Part shown: positions 54,518 through 63,897 of the stretch, piece after piece
Layout: every line of letters begins with the position of its first letter
Numbering within the stretch: position 1 is the stretch's first letter
Assembly: GCA_947381415.1 (NCBI GenBank)
Contig: CANCVB010000008.1
Coordinates: 34,450-98,449 of the forward strand
Source: Burkholderiales bacterium
GTDB lineage: Bacteria > Pseudomonadota > Gammaproteobacteria > Burkholderiales > Burkholderiaceae_C
DNA length: 64,000 nucleotides
Direction: 5' to 3'
Notes under the pieces: model-generated
The model's input: the letters and a program-made list of their open reading frames with translations, nothing else
What the model was told of the DNA's origin: nothing
Databases searched by the model: none
Program-made: the position numbers and the translations under genes

Positions 54518-55440
54518 GCGTCTGCCTTTTTCAACACAAAGCCCAATCGGGGGAAATGCACATGCACCGCACCCACGCGCGCATCCTGACGACGCAAGGT
54601 GTAGCGGGTGCGGGTGGCGGCCACCAATTCGCCTTGGGTTGGTTCGGTGCCAAAACTCTCTGCCGCCACGGTCACTTGGCTGCCCAAGGCGATGCCGTGT
54701 TCGTCTTGGAAAAACGCGCCATCCATGGCCAGCGGCGTGGTGCCCTTGGCCACTTGCAAGGCTTCTTCGGCGCTGATGCTGCTGGACTGCCCGTGGCCGA
54801 AGGCCGCCATGCGGTCCGCCCAGGCAGACACTAGGGGGGTGGCGTCCAAAATACCCGCCAGCATGGGCACTTGCACCCGGGTGAACCACAGCGAGTGGTA
54901 GACCGAAAAGTCGGCCAGACAAGGCTGGTCACCCAGCAAAAACGCATGGTCTTCCAGCATGCTGGAGATGCGGCGCAAATGGCTTTTGTACATGCCTGTG
55001 GCGTCGGCGAAATGCATGCGTGCGCCACCACCGCGCATGGCTTGGCGGTCGGCGGCAAACACCTTCACCGTGTCCGGCGAAAAACTGGCCATCACATGGG
55101 CCGCGCCTGCGGGCTGGAAGTTGTAGGCCATGGCCACAGGGAACAACAAGGTGTCGGCCCATTGCGCCAGGTTGCGCACCAAACCCTTGGGCGCTTGGTT
55201 GTACAAAGAGGGTGCGGGTGCCAGGTGCTCCAAGACATCGCAGATGAGTGCGGTGTCGCAATACACATCGGCACCGATTTGCAGCACTGGCGTGCGGCGA
55301 TAGCCCCCGGTGAGTGGCATCAAGTCGGGCTTGGGCATGACCGAGGGGATGTTCACACCTTGCCAGCTCAGTTGCTTGAAGCCCAGGATGGCGCGGATTT
55401 TTTCGGCAAACGGCGAAGCCGCGTAGTGGTGCAGGATCAT
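54514..55440 (-). CDS. Glutathione S-transferase-like protein
   Basis: 308 residues. N-terminal thioredoxin-like half begins ILHHYAASPFAEKIRAILGFK with Ser as the likely glutathione-activating residue, and the TPVLQIGADVYCDTALI cis-Pro/binding segment. A helical C-terminal GST domain follows, then an extra tail of about 80 residues (from PLAMDGAFF) that ordinary GSTs lack. It overlaps the downstream SDR by four bases and is two bases after the oxidoreductase gene. Role in the operon unclear, possibly detoxifying an acyl intermediate. Confidence 0.8.
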   Translation of the reverse strand: MILHHYAASPFAEKIRAILGFKQLSWQGVNIPSVMPKPDLMPLTGGYRRTPVLQIGADVYCDTALICDVLEHLAPAPSLYNQAPKGLVRNLAQWADTLLFPVAMAYNFQPAGAAHVMASFSPDTVKVFAADRQAMRGGGARMHFADATGMYKSHLRRISSMLEDHAFLLGDQPCLADFSVYHSLWFTRVQVPMLAGILDATPLVSAWADRMAAFGHGQSSSISAEEALQVAKGTTPLAMDGAFFQDEHGIALGSQVTVAAESFGTEPTQGELVAATRTRYTLRRQDARVGAVHVHFPRLGFVLKKADA

Positions 55441-55442
55441 GG

Positions 55443-56456
55443 TCAGATCTTCACCACTTGCTTGCCAAAGTTCTTGCCTTTGAGCAAGCCAAAAAATGCT
55501 TCAGGTGCGTTGGCCAAACCATGGGCGACAGTTTCACGGGGTTTGAACTTGCCACTGCCCACCAATGCACCCAATTCTTTCAAGGCCTCGGGCCAGTCCG
55601 CAGGGTGTTCGCTGACGATGAAGCCTTGTACCTTCAGACGGCTCATCAAAATCAGGGAGGGGTTGGTCATGGGAATCGGTTTGCCGTTGTAACCGGCAAT
55701 CATGCCGCAGACGGCGATGCTGCCAAACTCATTCATGCGCAGCATGACCGCGTCCAACACCATGCCACCGACATTTTCAAAATGGCCGTCAATGCCATTC
55801 GGGCAAGCATCTTTCAAAGCCTTGGACAAAGACAGGTAATCGCTGTGCTCTTTGTAGTCAATGCACGCATCAAAGCCCAGCTCATTCACCACGTAATCGC
55901 ACTTGTCTTTGCCGCCCGCAAAACCCACCACTCTGCAACCACGGGCCTTGGCCAATGCGCCAAAGGCACTGCCCACCGCGCCGCTGGCAGCACTGACGGT
56001 CAAGGTTTGCCCTGCTTGGGGGTTGATGATGCGCACCAAGCCGTGCCAAGCGGTGACGCCAGGCATGCCCACTGCACCCAAGAAATGACTGATAGGGACA
56101 TGGCTGGTATCGACCTTGCGAAGCAAACCGGGCGTGTCGGCATCGACCACGCTATAGGTTTGCCAACCGCCCATACCCACGACTTTGTCGCCGACGGCAA
56201 ATTGGGGATGGCGGCTTTCCACCACTTCACCCACCGTACCGCCAACCATGACGGCGTTCAACGGCTGAGGCGCGGTATAGCTTTTGCTGTCGTTCATGCG
56301 ACCACGCATATACGGGTCCAAGCTCATGTACTCGTGCTTCACCAACACTTGTTTGTCTTGCAACGCAGGCGTATCAAGCGTAATCAACTTGAAGTTGTCC
56401 GCGCTGGGCTCGCCTGTGGGGCGACTGACCAAATGGATTTGAGGGTTTTGGGGCAT
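55443..56456 (-). CDS. NADP-dependent oxidoreductase, CurA / leukotriene-B4-dehydrogenase type
   Basis: 337 residues of the zinc-free MDR family: LDPYMRGRMND near the start, GMPGVTAWHGL, the AASGAVGSAFGALAKARGCRV cofactor-binding segment (read in parts) and the late GKNFGKQVVKI. Members reduce 2-alkenals or enones with NADPH. It lies 15 bases after the SDR at 56472-57263 in the acyl-degradation operon, so it may saturate an unsaturated intermediate. Confidence 0.9.
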   Translation of the reverse strand: MPQNPQIHLVSRPTGEPSADNFKLITLDTPALQDKQVLVKHEYMSLDPYMRGRMNDSKSYTAPQPLNAVMVGGTVGEVVESRHPQFAVGDKVVGMGGWQTYSVVDADTPGLLRKVDTSHVPISHFLGAVGMPGVTAWHGLVRIINPQAGQTLTVSAASGAVGSAFGALAKARGCRVVGFAGGKDKCDYVVNELGFDACIDYKEHSDYLSLSKALKDACPNGIDGHFENVGGMVLDAVMLRMNEFGSIAVCGMIAGYNGKPIPMTNPSLILMSRLKVQGFIVSEHPADWPEALKELGALVGSGKFKPRETVAHGLANAPEAFFGLLKGKNFGKQVVKI

Positions 56457-56471
56457 GGAAATCTCCTGTGT

Positions 56472-57263
56472 TTATCCGCCGGTAATGCAGCTCACGCCGC
56501 CATCGATGGCCAACCATTGGCCGGTAATGTGTTTGCCTGCATCAGAGGCGTACAGCAAGGTGATGCCTTTCAAATCTTCGTCATCGCCCAAGCGCCGCAA
56601 AGGCGCATGGGAAATCAAGGTGTCTTCGCCATAGGTCTCAAAGGTGCCAGCGGTCATTTTGCTGGGGAAAAAGCCGGGACAAATGGCGTTGACGCGGATG
56701 TTGTGGGTGCCCCACTCGCCTGCCAAGGCGCAAGAAAAATTGATCACCGCAGCTTTGGAGGTGTTGTAGGCGATGGTGTTGATGCCCGTGGGATTGCCGC
56801 CCAACCCGGTGATCGATGCGATGTTGATGATGCTGCCACTGCGCCGTGGAATCATGCAGTGTTTGCCAATGTACTGGCTCAAGATGAAATAGCCACGCAC
56901 ATTGAGGTTCATCACCTTGTCCCAGCCATCGATCGGGTGGTCTTCGGCGGGGGCACCCCAAGCAGCGCCTGCGTTGTTAAGCAACACATCCACATGGCCC
57001 AAAGTGTTCAAGGCGTGTTCCCCCAAGCTTTGCAGCTCGTGCTGGTCGGCACAGTTGGCGGCCCGCCAATGCGCGTCAATGCCTGCTGCTTGGAGCTCGG
57101 CAACGGCTTGTTCCAATTCGGGCGCTTTGCGCGAGGCAATCATCACACGGGCACCCGCCTCGCCCAGCGCATGGGCCATTTGCAGACCCAAGCCGCGCGA
57201 GCCACCGGTCACCAAGGCGGTCTTGCCTGTCAAATCGAACAGTTGTTTCACAGTGCGTGTCAT
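56472..57263 (-). CDS. Short-chain dehydrogenase/reductase (3-oxoacyl reductase-like)
   Basis: 263 residues: TGGSRGLG, NNAGAAWG, catalytic Ser in INIASITG and YNTSK, then a IRVNAICPGFFPSKM segment and GGVSCITGG end. The arginine after strand 2 (IASRK) suggests NADP(H). Part of the acyl-CoA operon; may act on a hydroxyacyl or oxoacyl intermediate. It is 21 bases after the acyl-CoA dehydrogenase stop. Confidence 0.88.
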   Translation of the reverse strand: MTRTVKQLFDLTGKTALVTGGSRGLGLQMAHALGEAGARVMIASRKAPELEQAVAELQAAGIDAHWRAANCADQHELQSLGEHALNTLGHVDVLLNNAGAAWGAPAEDHPIDGWDKVMNLNVRGYFILSQYIGKHCMIPRRSGSIINIASITGLGGNPTGINTIAYNTSKAAVINFSCALAGEWGTHNIRVNAICPGFFPSKMTAGTFETYGEDTLISHAPLRRLGDDEDLKGITLLYASDAGKHITGQWLAIDGGVSCITGG

Positions 57264-57284
57264 GCGACCTCTGGCTAATGGGGG

Positions 57285-59099
57285 TTAAAAAGCGTCTTCG
57301 GGCATCTGGGCACAGGTAGGGTCGCGGTCTTTCACGACCTGGAGCCAAGCGCCAATTTTGGGTAATTCGTAATGGTAGAAAAAGCGGCAAGCTTGGCGAC
57401 GGCCCAAGCTGGCAGCGTCCTCACCAGTGCTGGCCAAGGCCACATCCAGCCACATCCATGCCAACACCGTGTGTCCAAAGGCTTGCATATAGGGCACGGC
57501 ATTCGCCAAGGACAGGGCTGGGTCACCCCCCTGCCAAGCCGCTTGGGTGGCTTGCAGCACATCGCGCCATGCTTGTTTCAAGGCCTGGGCGTGGGCTTGG
57601 GTGCTGGCGTCATGCGCTTGCGCCATGGTGGCATTCATGCGTTCACCCAACATCTGCAAGCCCTTGCCTTGGTCGAGCAGCACTTTGCGGCCCAGCAAGT
57701 CCATGGCTTGGATGCCGTGGGTGCCTTCGTGGATCATGTTCAAGCGGTTATCACGCCAATACTGCTCCACGGGAAAATCGCGGGTGTAGCCATAACCCCC
57801 GTGAATTTGGATGGCCAAACTGTTGGCTTCCAGGCACCATTCGCTGGGCCAGCTTTTCACGATGGGGGTGAGCACCTCCAGCAACCACTGGGCGTCGCTG
57901 CGTTGAGCGGCGTCGCCGGTGTGCAACTCGTCCACCAAGCGGGCACAGTAAAGACCCAGTGCCAATGCGCCTTCGCCATAGGCTTTTTGCGCCAAGAGCA
58001 TGCGTTTGATGTCGGCGTGTTCAATCAGTCTCACGGGTGGCGCAGCGGGGTCTTTGCCCGCAGGTCCCACGGGCCTGCCTTGGCTGCGGTTGTGTGCGTA
58101 GTCCAGCGACGCGTAATAGCCAGCCAAACCCAGCATGGTGGCGGCCAAGCCCACACCAATGCGGGCTTCGTTCATCATGTGGAACATGCATTGCAGGCCC
58201 TTGCCAGGCTCGCCCACCAAGTAGCCAATGGCCCCTGTTTGGCCGCGCACCGGGTATTTGCCTTCGCCAAAGTTCAACAAGGTGTTGACCGTGCCGCGCC
58301 AACCCAGCTTGTGGTTCAGGCCTGCCAGTGCCACATCGTTGCGTTCACCGGTGAGTTGGCCTTCAGTGTCGACCAACTTCTTGGGCACGATGAACAGAGA
58401 AATGCCTTTGGTGCCCGCAATGGTTTTGCCGTCAGGTCCCGGGATTTTGGCCAACACCAAATGAATGATGTTCTCGGTCAACTCGTGGTCGCCCGTGGAA
58501 ATCCACATTTTGTGGCCCTTGAGGCGATAGCGCGACCCCAGGGGGTCATTGGCGTGATCGTCGCCGTCAGGCACGGCACGGGTGGCCACATCCGACAAAG
58601 ACGAGCCTGCTTGCGGTTCGCTCAAACACATGGTGCCCGCAAAGCGACCATTGAATTCGTTGAGGGCGAACACCTGTTTTTGCAGATCGCTGCCGTGCGC
58701 CATCAGCAAATTGGCGTTGCCCACGGTCAACATGCCACCCCCAATGCTGACCGAAGCGCAAGCGAAAAACGCATTCGCCGCAGCCTCTAGGGTGTAGGGC
58801 AGTTGCATGCCGCCAATGGACTCGTCTTGCGCGGCGCTGAGCATGCCGCTTTGCACATAAGCGTCGTGGGCGTCTTGGGTGCAGGCGGGCAGAATGACTT
58901 TCTCGCCATCAAAAGCAGGCTCTTGAATGTCCACCGTGCGGTTGAAGGGCGCGTATTTCTCGCGGGCGATGCGCTCGCAGGTGTCAAGCACCGCATCGAA
59001 GGTTTCGCGGGAATGCTCGGCAAAGCGCTCCCGCTGATTCAGTTGCTCAACTTTCAGCCAGTCGTACAACAAAAAATCAACGGTTGCGCGCAGCGACAT
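57285..59099 (-). CDS. Acyl-CoA dehydrogenase (long form with extra C-terminal domain)
   Basis: 604 residues. Flavin-binding core motifs: CLSEPQAGSSLSDVA (middle domain), HKMWISTGDHEL, GLNHKLGWRGT, and a C-terminal FAD-binding helix with IHGGYGYTRDFPVEQYWRDNRL followed by an extra domain (about 470-604), as in the PF12806-containing 600-residue acyl-CoA dehydrogenases. It removes two hydrogens from an acyl-CoA and passes electrons to ETF. Three bases from the thiolase stop. Confidence 0.93.
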   Translation of the reverse strand: MSLRATVDFLLYDWLKVEQLNQRERFAEHSRETFDAVLDTCERIAREKYAPFNRTVDIQEPAFDGEKVILPACTQDAHDAYVQSGMLSAAQDESIGGMQLPYTLEAAANAFFACASVSIGGGMLTVGNANLLMAHGSDLQKQVFALNEFNGRFAGTMCLSEPQAGSSLSDVATRAVPDGDDHANDPLGSRYRLKGHKMWISTGDHELTENIIHLVLAKIPGPDGKTIAGTKGISLFIVPKKLVDTEGQLTGERNDVALAGLNHKLGWRGTVNTLLNFGEGKYPVRGQTGAIGYLVGEPGKGLQCMFHMMNEARIGVGLAATMLGLAGYYASLDYAHNRSQGRPVGPAGKDPAAPPVRLIEHADIKRMLLAQKAYGEGALALGLYCARLVDELHTGDAAQRSDAQWLLEVLTPIVKSWPSEWCLEANSLAIQIHGGYGYTRDFPVEQYWRDNRLNMIHEGTHGIQAMDLLGRKVLLDQGKGLQMLGERMNATMAQAHDASTQAHAQALKQAWRDVLQATQAAWQGGDPALSLANAVPYMQAFGHTVLAWMWLDVALASTGEDAASLGRRQACRFFYHYELPKIGAWLQVVKDRDPTCAQMPEDAF

Positions 59100-59102
59100 G
59101 CT

Positions 59103-60278
59103 TTACAGCACCTCGAAGATGCCAGCAGCGCCCATGCCGCCGCCAATGCACATGGTGACGCACACGCGTTTGGCGCCACGGCGTTTGCCCTCAATGAGTG
59201 CGTGGCCAGTCAAGCGTTGACCGCTCACACCATAGGGGTGGCCCACGGCGATGGCACCGCCATTGACATTGAGCAACTCAGGCGGAATGCCCAATTTGTC
59301 GCGGCAGTACAGCACTTGCACCGCAAAAGCTTCATTCAGCTCCCACAGGTCGACGTCTTGGATGCTCAGGCCCAAGCGCTTGAGTACTTTGGGAATCGCA
59401 TACACAGGGCCAATGCCCATTTCATCGGGCTCGCAACCCGCAATCGCAAAGCCCAAAAAGCGACCCAGAGGTTTGAGGCCGTGTTGCACCGCATAGTCTT
59501 CGCTGGTGATCACGCAGGCACCCGCGCCATCCGAGAACTGGCTGGCATTGCCGGCCGACACCACGCCACCGGGCATGGCAGGTTTGATGCTGGAGATGCC
59601 TTCAGCGGTGGTGCCTTCACGCAAACCTTCGTCCACGCTGACGGTCACTTGCTTGGTCATCATGCCCATGACTTTGTCGACCACGCCAGCTTGCACCGTG
59701 ATGGCTGCAATCTCGTCATTGAACTTGCCAGCGGCTTGGGCGGCACAGGCTTTTTGCTGGCTGGCCGCACCGTACTCGTCCATGGCTTCGCGGCCGATGT
59801 GGTAGCGCTTGGCCACTTGTTCGGCGGTTTGCAACATGTTCCAGTAGATCTCGGGTTTTTTCTTGTTGAGGGCGGGGTCCATCAGCATGTGCTGGTTCAT
59901 CTCTTGTTGCACACAGGAAATGCTTTCCACCCCACCGGCCACATACACATCGCCCTCGCCTGCCATGATGCGCTGTGAAGCCAGGGCAATGGTTTGCAAG
60001 CCAGAAGAGCAAAAACGATTCACAGTGAGGCCACTCACGGTGATGGGGCAATCGGCCATGAGCGCGATTTGACGGGCGATGTTGGCACCCGTGGCACCCT
60101 CGGGGTTGGCGCAACCCATGATCACGTCTTCGACCGCAGAGGCCTCAATGCCTGCACGGGCAATGGCGTGTTTGACGGCGTGACCACCCAGCGTGGCACC
60201 GTGGGTCATGTTGAAAGCGCCTCTCCAGCTTTTGGCCAAGGGCGTGCGAGCGGTTGAAACAATGACAGCGTTGGTCAT
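59103..60278 (-). CDS. Acetyl-CoA C-acyltransferase (thiolase)
   Basis: 391 residues with catalytic Cys90 in [10 protein letters not shown], His in [15 protein letters not shown] and the second Cys in [11 protein letters not shown]. The usual PLGASG after the His is PYGVSG here. It cleaves 3-oxoacyl-CoA to acetyl-CoA and a shorter acyl-CoA. It lies nine bases after the multifunctional hydratase/dehydrogenase stop, forming a FadB-FadA type pair. Confidence 0.94.
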   Translation of the reverse strand: MTNAVIVSTARTPLAKSWRGAFNMTHGATLGGHAVKHAIARAGIEASAVEDVIMGCANPEGATGANIARQIALMADCPITVSGLTVNRFCSSGLQTIALASQRIMAGEGDVYVAGGVESISCVQQEMNQHMLMDPALNKKKPEIYWNMLQTAEQVAKRYHIGREAMDEYGAASQQKACAAQAAGKFNDEIAAITVQAGVVDKVMGMMTKQVTVSVDEGLREGTTAEGISSIKPAMPGGVVSAGNASQFSDGAGACVITSEDYAVQHGLKPLGRFLGFAIAGCEPDEMGIGPVYAIPKVLKRLGLSIQDVDLWELNEAFAVQVLYCRDKLGIPPELLNVNGGAIAVGHPYGVSGQRLTGHALIEGKRRGAKRVCVTMCIGGGMGAAGIFEVL

Positions 60279-60287
60279 GATGGTTCC

Positions 60288-62390
60288 TTAATTGAATGTT
60301 TTGCCTTCAGCCACCAAGCGAGCGAGCAAGGGGGCGGGTTGCCAGAATTGGGCGTCGTCATGCGGGTTTTGCGCAAAGCGGTGCATGGCTTGCACCACGT
60401 TGAACAAGCCGAATTGGTCGGCATACATCATGGGGCCGCCGCGATAGATGGGGAATCCGTAGCCGGTGATGTAGACCATGTCGATGTCACTGGCACGGGC
60501 CGCAATGCCCTCTTCCAAGATGAACGCTGCTTCGTTGACCAGCGAGAACACCAGGCGCTGCACGATTTCGTCGTCGCTGATTTTGCGCGGTGTGATACCC
60601 AAGGTCGCACGGTGCTTGGCGATCATGTCTTCCACGTCTTTGTTCGGGATGGCGTCACGCTTGCCAGGCAGGTAGTCGTACCAGCCTTTGCCCACTTTCT
60701 GACCAAAACGGCCTTGCTCGCAAAGCAAGTCGGCGGTTTTGCTGTACTTCAATTCTGGCTTTTCCACATAGCGGCGCTTGCGAATCGCCCAGCCGATGTC
60801 GTTGCCCGCCAAGTCCCCCATGCGGAAGGGGCCCATGGCGAAACCAAACTTCTCAACCGCGCGGTCGACCTGCTGAGGTGTGCAACCTTCTTCAATCAGG
60901 AAACCGGCTTGGCGGCTGTACTGCTCGATCATGCGGTTGCCGATGAAGCCATCGCACACGCCTGAAACCACGGCGGTTTTCTTGATCTTTTTGGCCACAC
61001 CCATGACGGTGGCCATCACATCTTTGCCCGTGGCCGCGCCACGCACCACTTCGAGCAGTTTCATGACATTGGCGGGGCTGAAAAAGTGCAAGCCCACCAC
61101 GTCTTGGGGACGCTGGGTGAAATGGGCAATGGCGTTCACATCCAAGGTGGACGTGTTGGACGCCAAGATCGCGCCGGGTTTCATCACCTCGTCAAGCTTT
61201 TTGAAGACCTGTTCTTTGACGCCCAATTCTTCGAACACGGCTTCAATCACCAAGTCGGCGTCTTTCAAGTCTTCGTAATTCAATGTGGTGGACAACAGGC
61301 TCATGCGTTGCTGGAATTTGTCTTCCTTCAACTTGCCTTTTTTCACTTGGGCTTGGTAGTTCTTGTCGATGATGGCCAAGCCTTTGTCCAAGGCCTCTTG
61401 CTTCATTTCCAACATTTTGACGGGAATGCCCGCATTGAGGAAGTTCATGCTGATGCCGCCGCCCATGGTGCCCGCGCCTATCACGGCCACACTTTGGATG
61501 TTGCGTACCGGTGTGTCAGCAGGCACGTCTGCAATCTTGCTGGTAGCACGTTGCGCCACAAACAAATGGCGCAAAGCTCGGCACTCAGGCGTCCACATCA
61601 GGTTGGTGAAGATCTCGCGCTCGGCCGCCATGCCGTCGTCAAACTTCATTTTGGTGGCGTTTTGTACAGCCTCAATGCACTTCAAAGGCGCGGGGTACTT
61701 GCCCTTGGTCATGCCGTTGACCATGTTGGTGCTGAATTTGAAGAAGGCGTCGGCGTTGGGGTGCTTGCAAGGCAAGTCACGCACGCGCGGTAGCGGCGAT
61801 GTGCCCACCACGCTTTGGGCAAACGCCATGGCCTCTTCCATCAAACTGCTGGCGCTGGTGGCCATTTGGTCAAACAGTTTTTGACCCGGCAGCATGGCCA
61901 GCATGTCGCTCTTGATGGGTTCACCGCTGACGATCATGTTGAGGGCGGGTTCCACGCCCAAGACGCGCGGTAAGCGTTGCGTGCCACCCGCGCCAGGAAT
62001 GAGTCCCAGTTTGACTTCAGGCAAAGCCACATCGGTGCTAGGTGCAGCAATGCGGTAATGGCAACCCAACGCCAATTCCAAACCACCCCCCATGGCCACT
62101 GTGTGTATGGCCGCGACCACAGGCTTGGAGGCGTTTTCAATCGCACTGATCAAATTCAACAAATGGGGTTCTTGAATCGCTTTTGGCGAGCCAAATTCCT
62201 TGATGTCCGCACCGCCTGAAAACGCCTTGCCAGCGCCCGTGACCACCACCGCTTTGACCGCGTCATCGGCCATGGCTTTGTTCAGCCCTTGCATAAACGC
62301 TTGGCGGGTGGCCAAACCCAAACCGTTGACCGGTGGGTTGTTCAAGGTAATCACAGCGATTTCGCCGTGGACTGCATAGTCAGCACTCAT
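60288..62390 (-). CDS. Multifunctional enoyl-CoA hydratase / 3-hydroxyacyl-CoA dehydrogenase (FadB/FadJ-like)
   Basis: 700 residues. N-terminal crotonase half: SGGADIKEF, GGGLELALG with Glu105 and PEVKLGLIPGAGG with Glu125, matching the two catalytic glutamates of FadB. From about residue 300 there is a Rossmann domain (VIGAGTMGGGI) and the dehydrogenase signature GLHFFSPANVMKLLEVV, followed by two helical 3HCDH domains. It does the middle two steps of beta-oxidation. It is 53 bases downstream of livF. Confidence 0.94.
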   Translation of the reverse strand: MSADYAVHGEIAVITLNNPPVNGLGLATRQAFMQGLNKAMADDAVKAVVVTGAGKAFSGGADIKEFGSPKAIQEPHLLNLISAIENASKPVVAAIHTVAMGGGLELALGCHYRIAAPSTDVALPEVKLGLIPGAGGTQRLPRVLGVEPALNMIVSGEPIKSDMLAMLPGQKLFDQMATSASSLMEEAMAFAQSVVGTSPLPRVRDLPCKHPNADAFFKFSTNMVNGMTKGKYPAPLKCIEAVQNATKMKFDDGMAAEREIFTNLMWTPECRALRHLFVAQRATSKIADVPADTPVRNIQSVAVIGAGTMGGGISMNFLNAGIPVKMLEMKQEALDKGLAIIDKNYQAQVKKGKLKEDKFQQRMSLLSTTLNYEDLKDADLVIEAVFEELGVKEQVFKKLDEVMKPGAILASNTSTLDVNAIAHFTQRPQDVVGLHFFSPANVMKLLEVVRGAATGKDVMATVMGVAKKIKKTAVVSGVCDGFIGNRMIEQYSRQAGFLIEEGCTPQQVDRAVEKFGFAMGPFRMGDLAGNDIGWAIRKRRYVEKPELKYSKTADLLCEQGRFGQKVGKGWYDYLPGKRDAIPNKDVEDMIAKHRATLGITPRKISDDEIVQRLVFSLVNEAAFILEEGIAARASDIDMVYITGYGFPIYRGGPMMYADQFGLFNVVQAMHRFAQNPHDDAQFWQPAPLLARLVAEGKTFN

Positions 62391-62443
62391 AAAAATTCCT
62401 TGTCAGAAGCAGGTGTGGGATAAAAAAGAACGGTCGTACTATT

Positions 62444-63139
62444 TTATACCTCTAACCATTCCTTGCGGATGGCCGCATTGGCCCGCAAGGCGTCAGGGGT
62501 ACCGTCAAACACCATACTGCCGTGCCCCATGACCAAGGCACGGTCAGAAATTTGCATGGCGATGGTCAGTTTTTGTTCAATCAACAACACCGATACGCCT
62601 CGGTTGCGCAGTTCCTGCAAAAACTGGCCGACCAAATCGACAATTTTGGGCGCCAAGCCTTCGGTGGGTTCATCGATGATGATGAGCTCGGGGTCTCCCA
62701 TGAGTGAGCGACACAGTGTCAGCATTTGCTGCTCGCCACCGGAAAGCACGCCAGCTTCGGTGTGTTGGCGTTCCCGCAAGCGAGGAAACAAGTTGTACAT
62801 GTCTTCGAAATTCCAGCGGCCTTGCGGTTTATCGCCTTTCAAACCCAACAGCAGGTTTTGGTGAACCGTCAATTTGGGAAAGATGTCGCGGTTTTCAGGC
62901 ACATAGCCCAAACCCAAATGGGCGATCTCAAAGGGCTTGCGACCCACAATTTGTTGGCCCAACCAATCGATGCGGCCACGCGCATCCACCAAGCCCATGA
63001 TGGCCTTGGCCGTGGTCGAACGCCCTGAACCGTTGCGGCCCAAGAGCGCCACGATCTCGCCCTTGCCTACCGAAAAGCTCACCCCATGCAACACATGGCT
63101 TTTGCCGTAATAGGCGTGGAGATTGTCAACGTGCAGCAT
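62444..63139 (-). CDS. livF: Branched-chain-type ABC transporter ATPase LivF
   Basis: 231 residues: Walker A reads GRNGSGRST, with Arg in place of the usual Lys (codon CGT confirmed), ABC signature LSGGEQQML, Walker B LIIIDEPTEGL. LivF-type length and the C-terminal RALVMGHGSMVFDGTP. With LivG it would power a HAAT-family importer for hydrophobic amino acids, or here perhaps an acyl compound. Its ATG overlaps the livG stop by one base. Confidence 0.93.
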   Translation of the reverse strand: MLHVDNLHAYYGKSHVLHGVSFSVGKGEIVALLGRNGSGRSTTAKAIMGLVDARGRIDWLGQQIVGRKPFEIAHLGLGYVPENRDIFPKLTVHQNLLLGLKGDKPQGRWNFEDMYNLFPRLRERQHTEAGVLSGGEQQMLTLCRSLMGDPELIIIDEPTEGLAPKIVDLVGQFLQELRNRGVSVLLIEQKLTIAMQISDRALVMGHGSMVFDGTPDALRANAAIRKEWLEV

Positions 63140-63897
63140 CAGTGTCCCTCTTGCAAACTGCCCAAATAGGCCTCTTGCACCAAGGCATTGGCGCGAACTT
63201 TGTCAGGTGTGTCAAAAGCGATGATTTCGCCATACACCAAAACAGCAATTTTGTCGGCCAAGCCAAACACCACACCCATGTCATGCTCGACAGCCAACAA
63301 GGTTTTGCCTTGGGTCACTTCTTTGATCAGGCCAATAAAACGCTCTGTCTCGCTGTTGTTCATGCCTGCCGTCGGTTCATCGAGCAACACCACCTCGGCA
63401 CCGCCTGCCATGGTGATCCCGATCTCCAGTGCACGTTGTTCGGCATAGGTCAGGTTCATGGCCAAGGTATCGTGTTTGGCGCTCAGGCGTATGCGCCGCA
63501 TCCAGTTGTCAGCGAGTTCATTGGCGTCTTTCAAATTTCCCAGAAACGACCAAAAACTGTAACGATGTCCCAAACTCCAAAGCACGGCGCAGCGAAGGTT
63601 TTCAAAGACACTGAGCTTGGGAAAGATGTTGGTGATTTGAAAGCTGCGCGACAAGCCCATGCGGTTGATCTCAAAGGGCTTGAGGCCGTCGATTCGCTGA
63701 CCGTTGAGGTTGATGGTTCCTGCGCTGGGTGCAAAGCGACCACTGATGAGGTTGAAGAGTGTGGATTTACCAGCGCCGTTGGGCCCGATGATGGCCACCC
63801 TTTCGCCTGCATTCACAGCCAAATTCACACCGCGAATGATTTCAGTCTTGCCAAATTGCTTGGTCAAACCCTCAATCTCCAATGCGTACGCGCTCAT
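63139..63897 (-). CDS. livG: Branched-chain-type ABC transporter ATPase LivG
   Basis: 252 residues: Walker A GPNGAGKST, variant signature NLTYAEQRALEIG (LivG-type), Walker B VVLLDEPTAGMNNSE and the AVEHDMGVVFGLADKIAVL H-loop segment. Paired with LivF. Its start overlaps the livM stop by four bases. Normal Lys in Walker A, unlike LivF. Confidence 0.94.
   Translation of the reverse strand: MSAYALEIEGLTKQFGKTEIIRGVNLAVNAGERVAIIGPNGAGKSTLFNLISGRFAPSAGTINLNGQRIDGLKPFEINRMGLSRSFQITNIFPKLSVFENLRCAVLWSLGHRYSFWSFLGNLKDANELADNWMRRIRLSAKHDTLAMNLTYAEQRALEIGITMAGGAEVVLLDEPTAGMNNSETERFIGLIKEVTQGKTLLAVEHDMGVVFGLADKIAVLVYGEIIAFDTPDKVRANALVQEAYLGSLQEGH

Noticed and set aside
54518..54922. N-terminal extension of the SDR by 135 codons
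   Set aside because: The extension is Gly/Arg/His-rich filler read out of frame over the GST-like gene; the ATG at 54517 begins a normal SDR.
55458..57278. 606-codon open frame antisense to the oxidoreductase and SDR
   Set aside because: It spans two real genes and their intergenic gap, and is His/Ala/Gln-rich without any recognisable domain.
57372..59978. Two long plus-strand open frames antisense to acyl-CoA dehydrogenase and thiolase
   Set aside because: Same codon-bias shadow; no ribosome sites or motifs.
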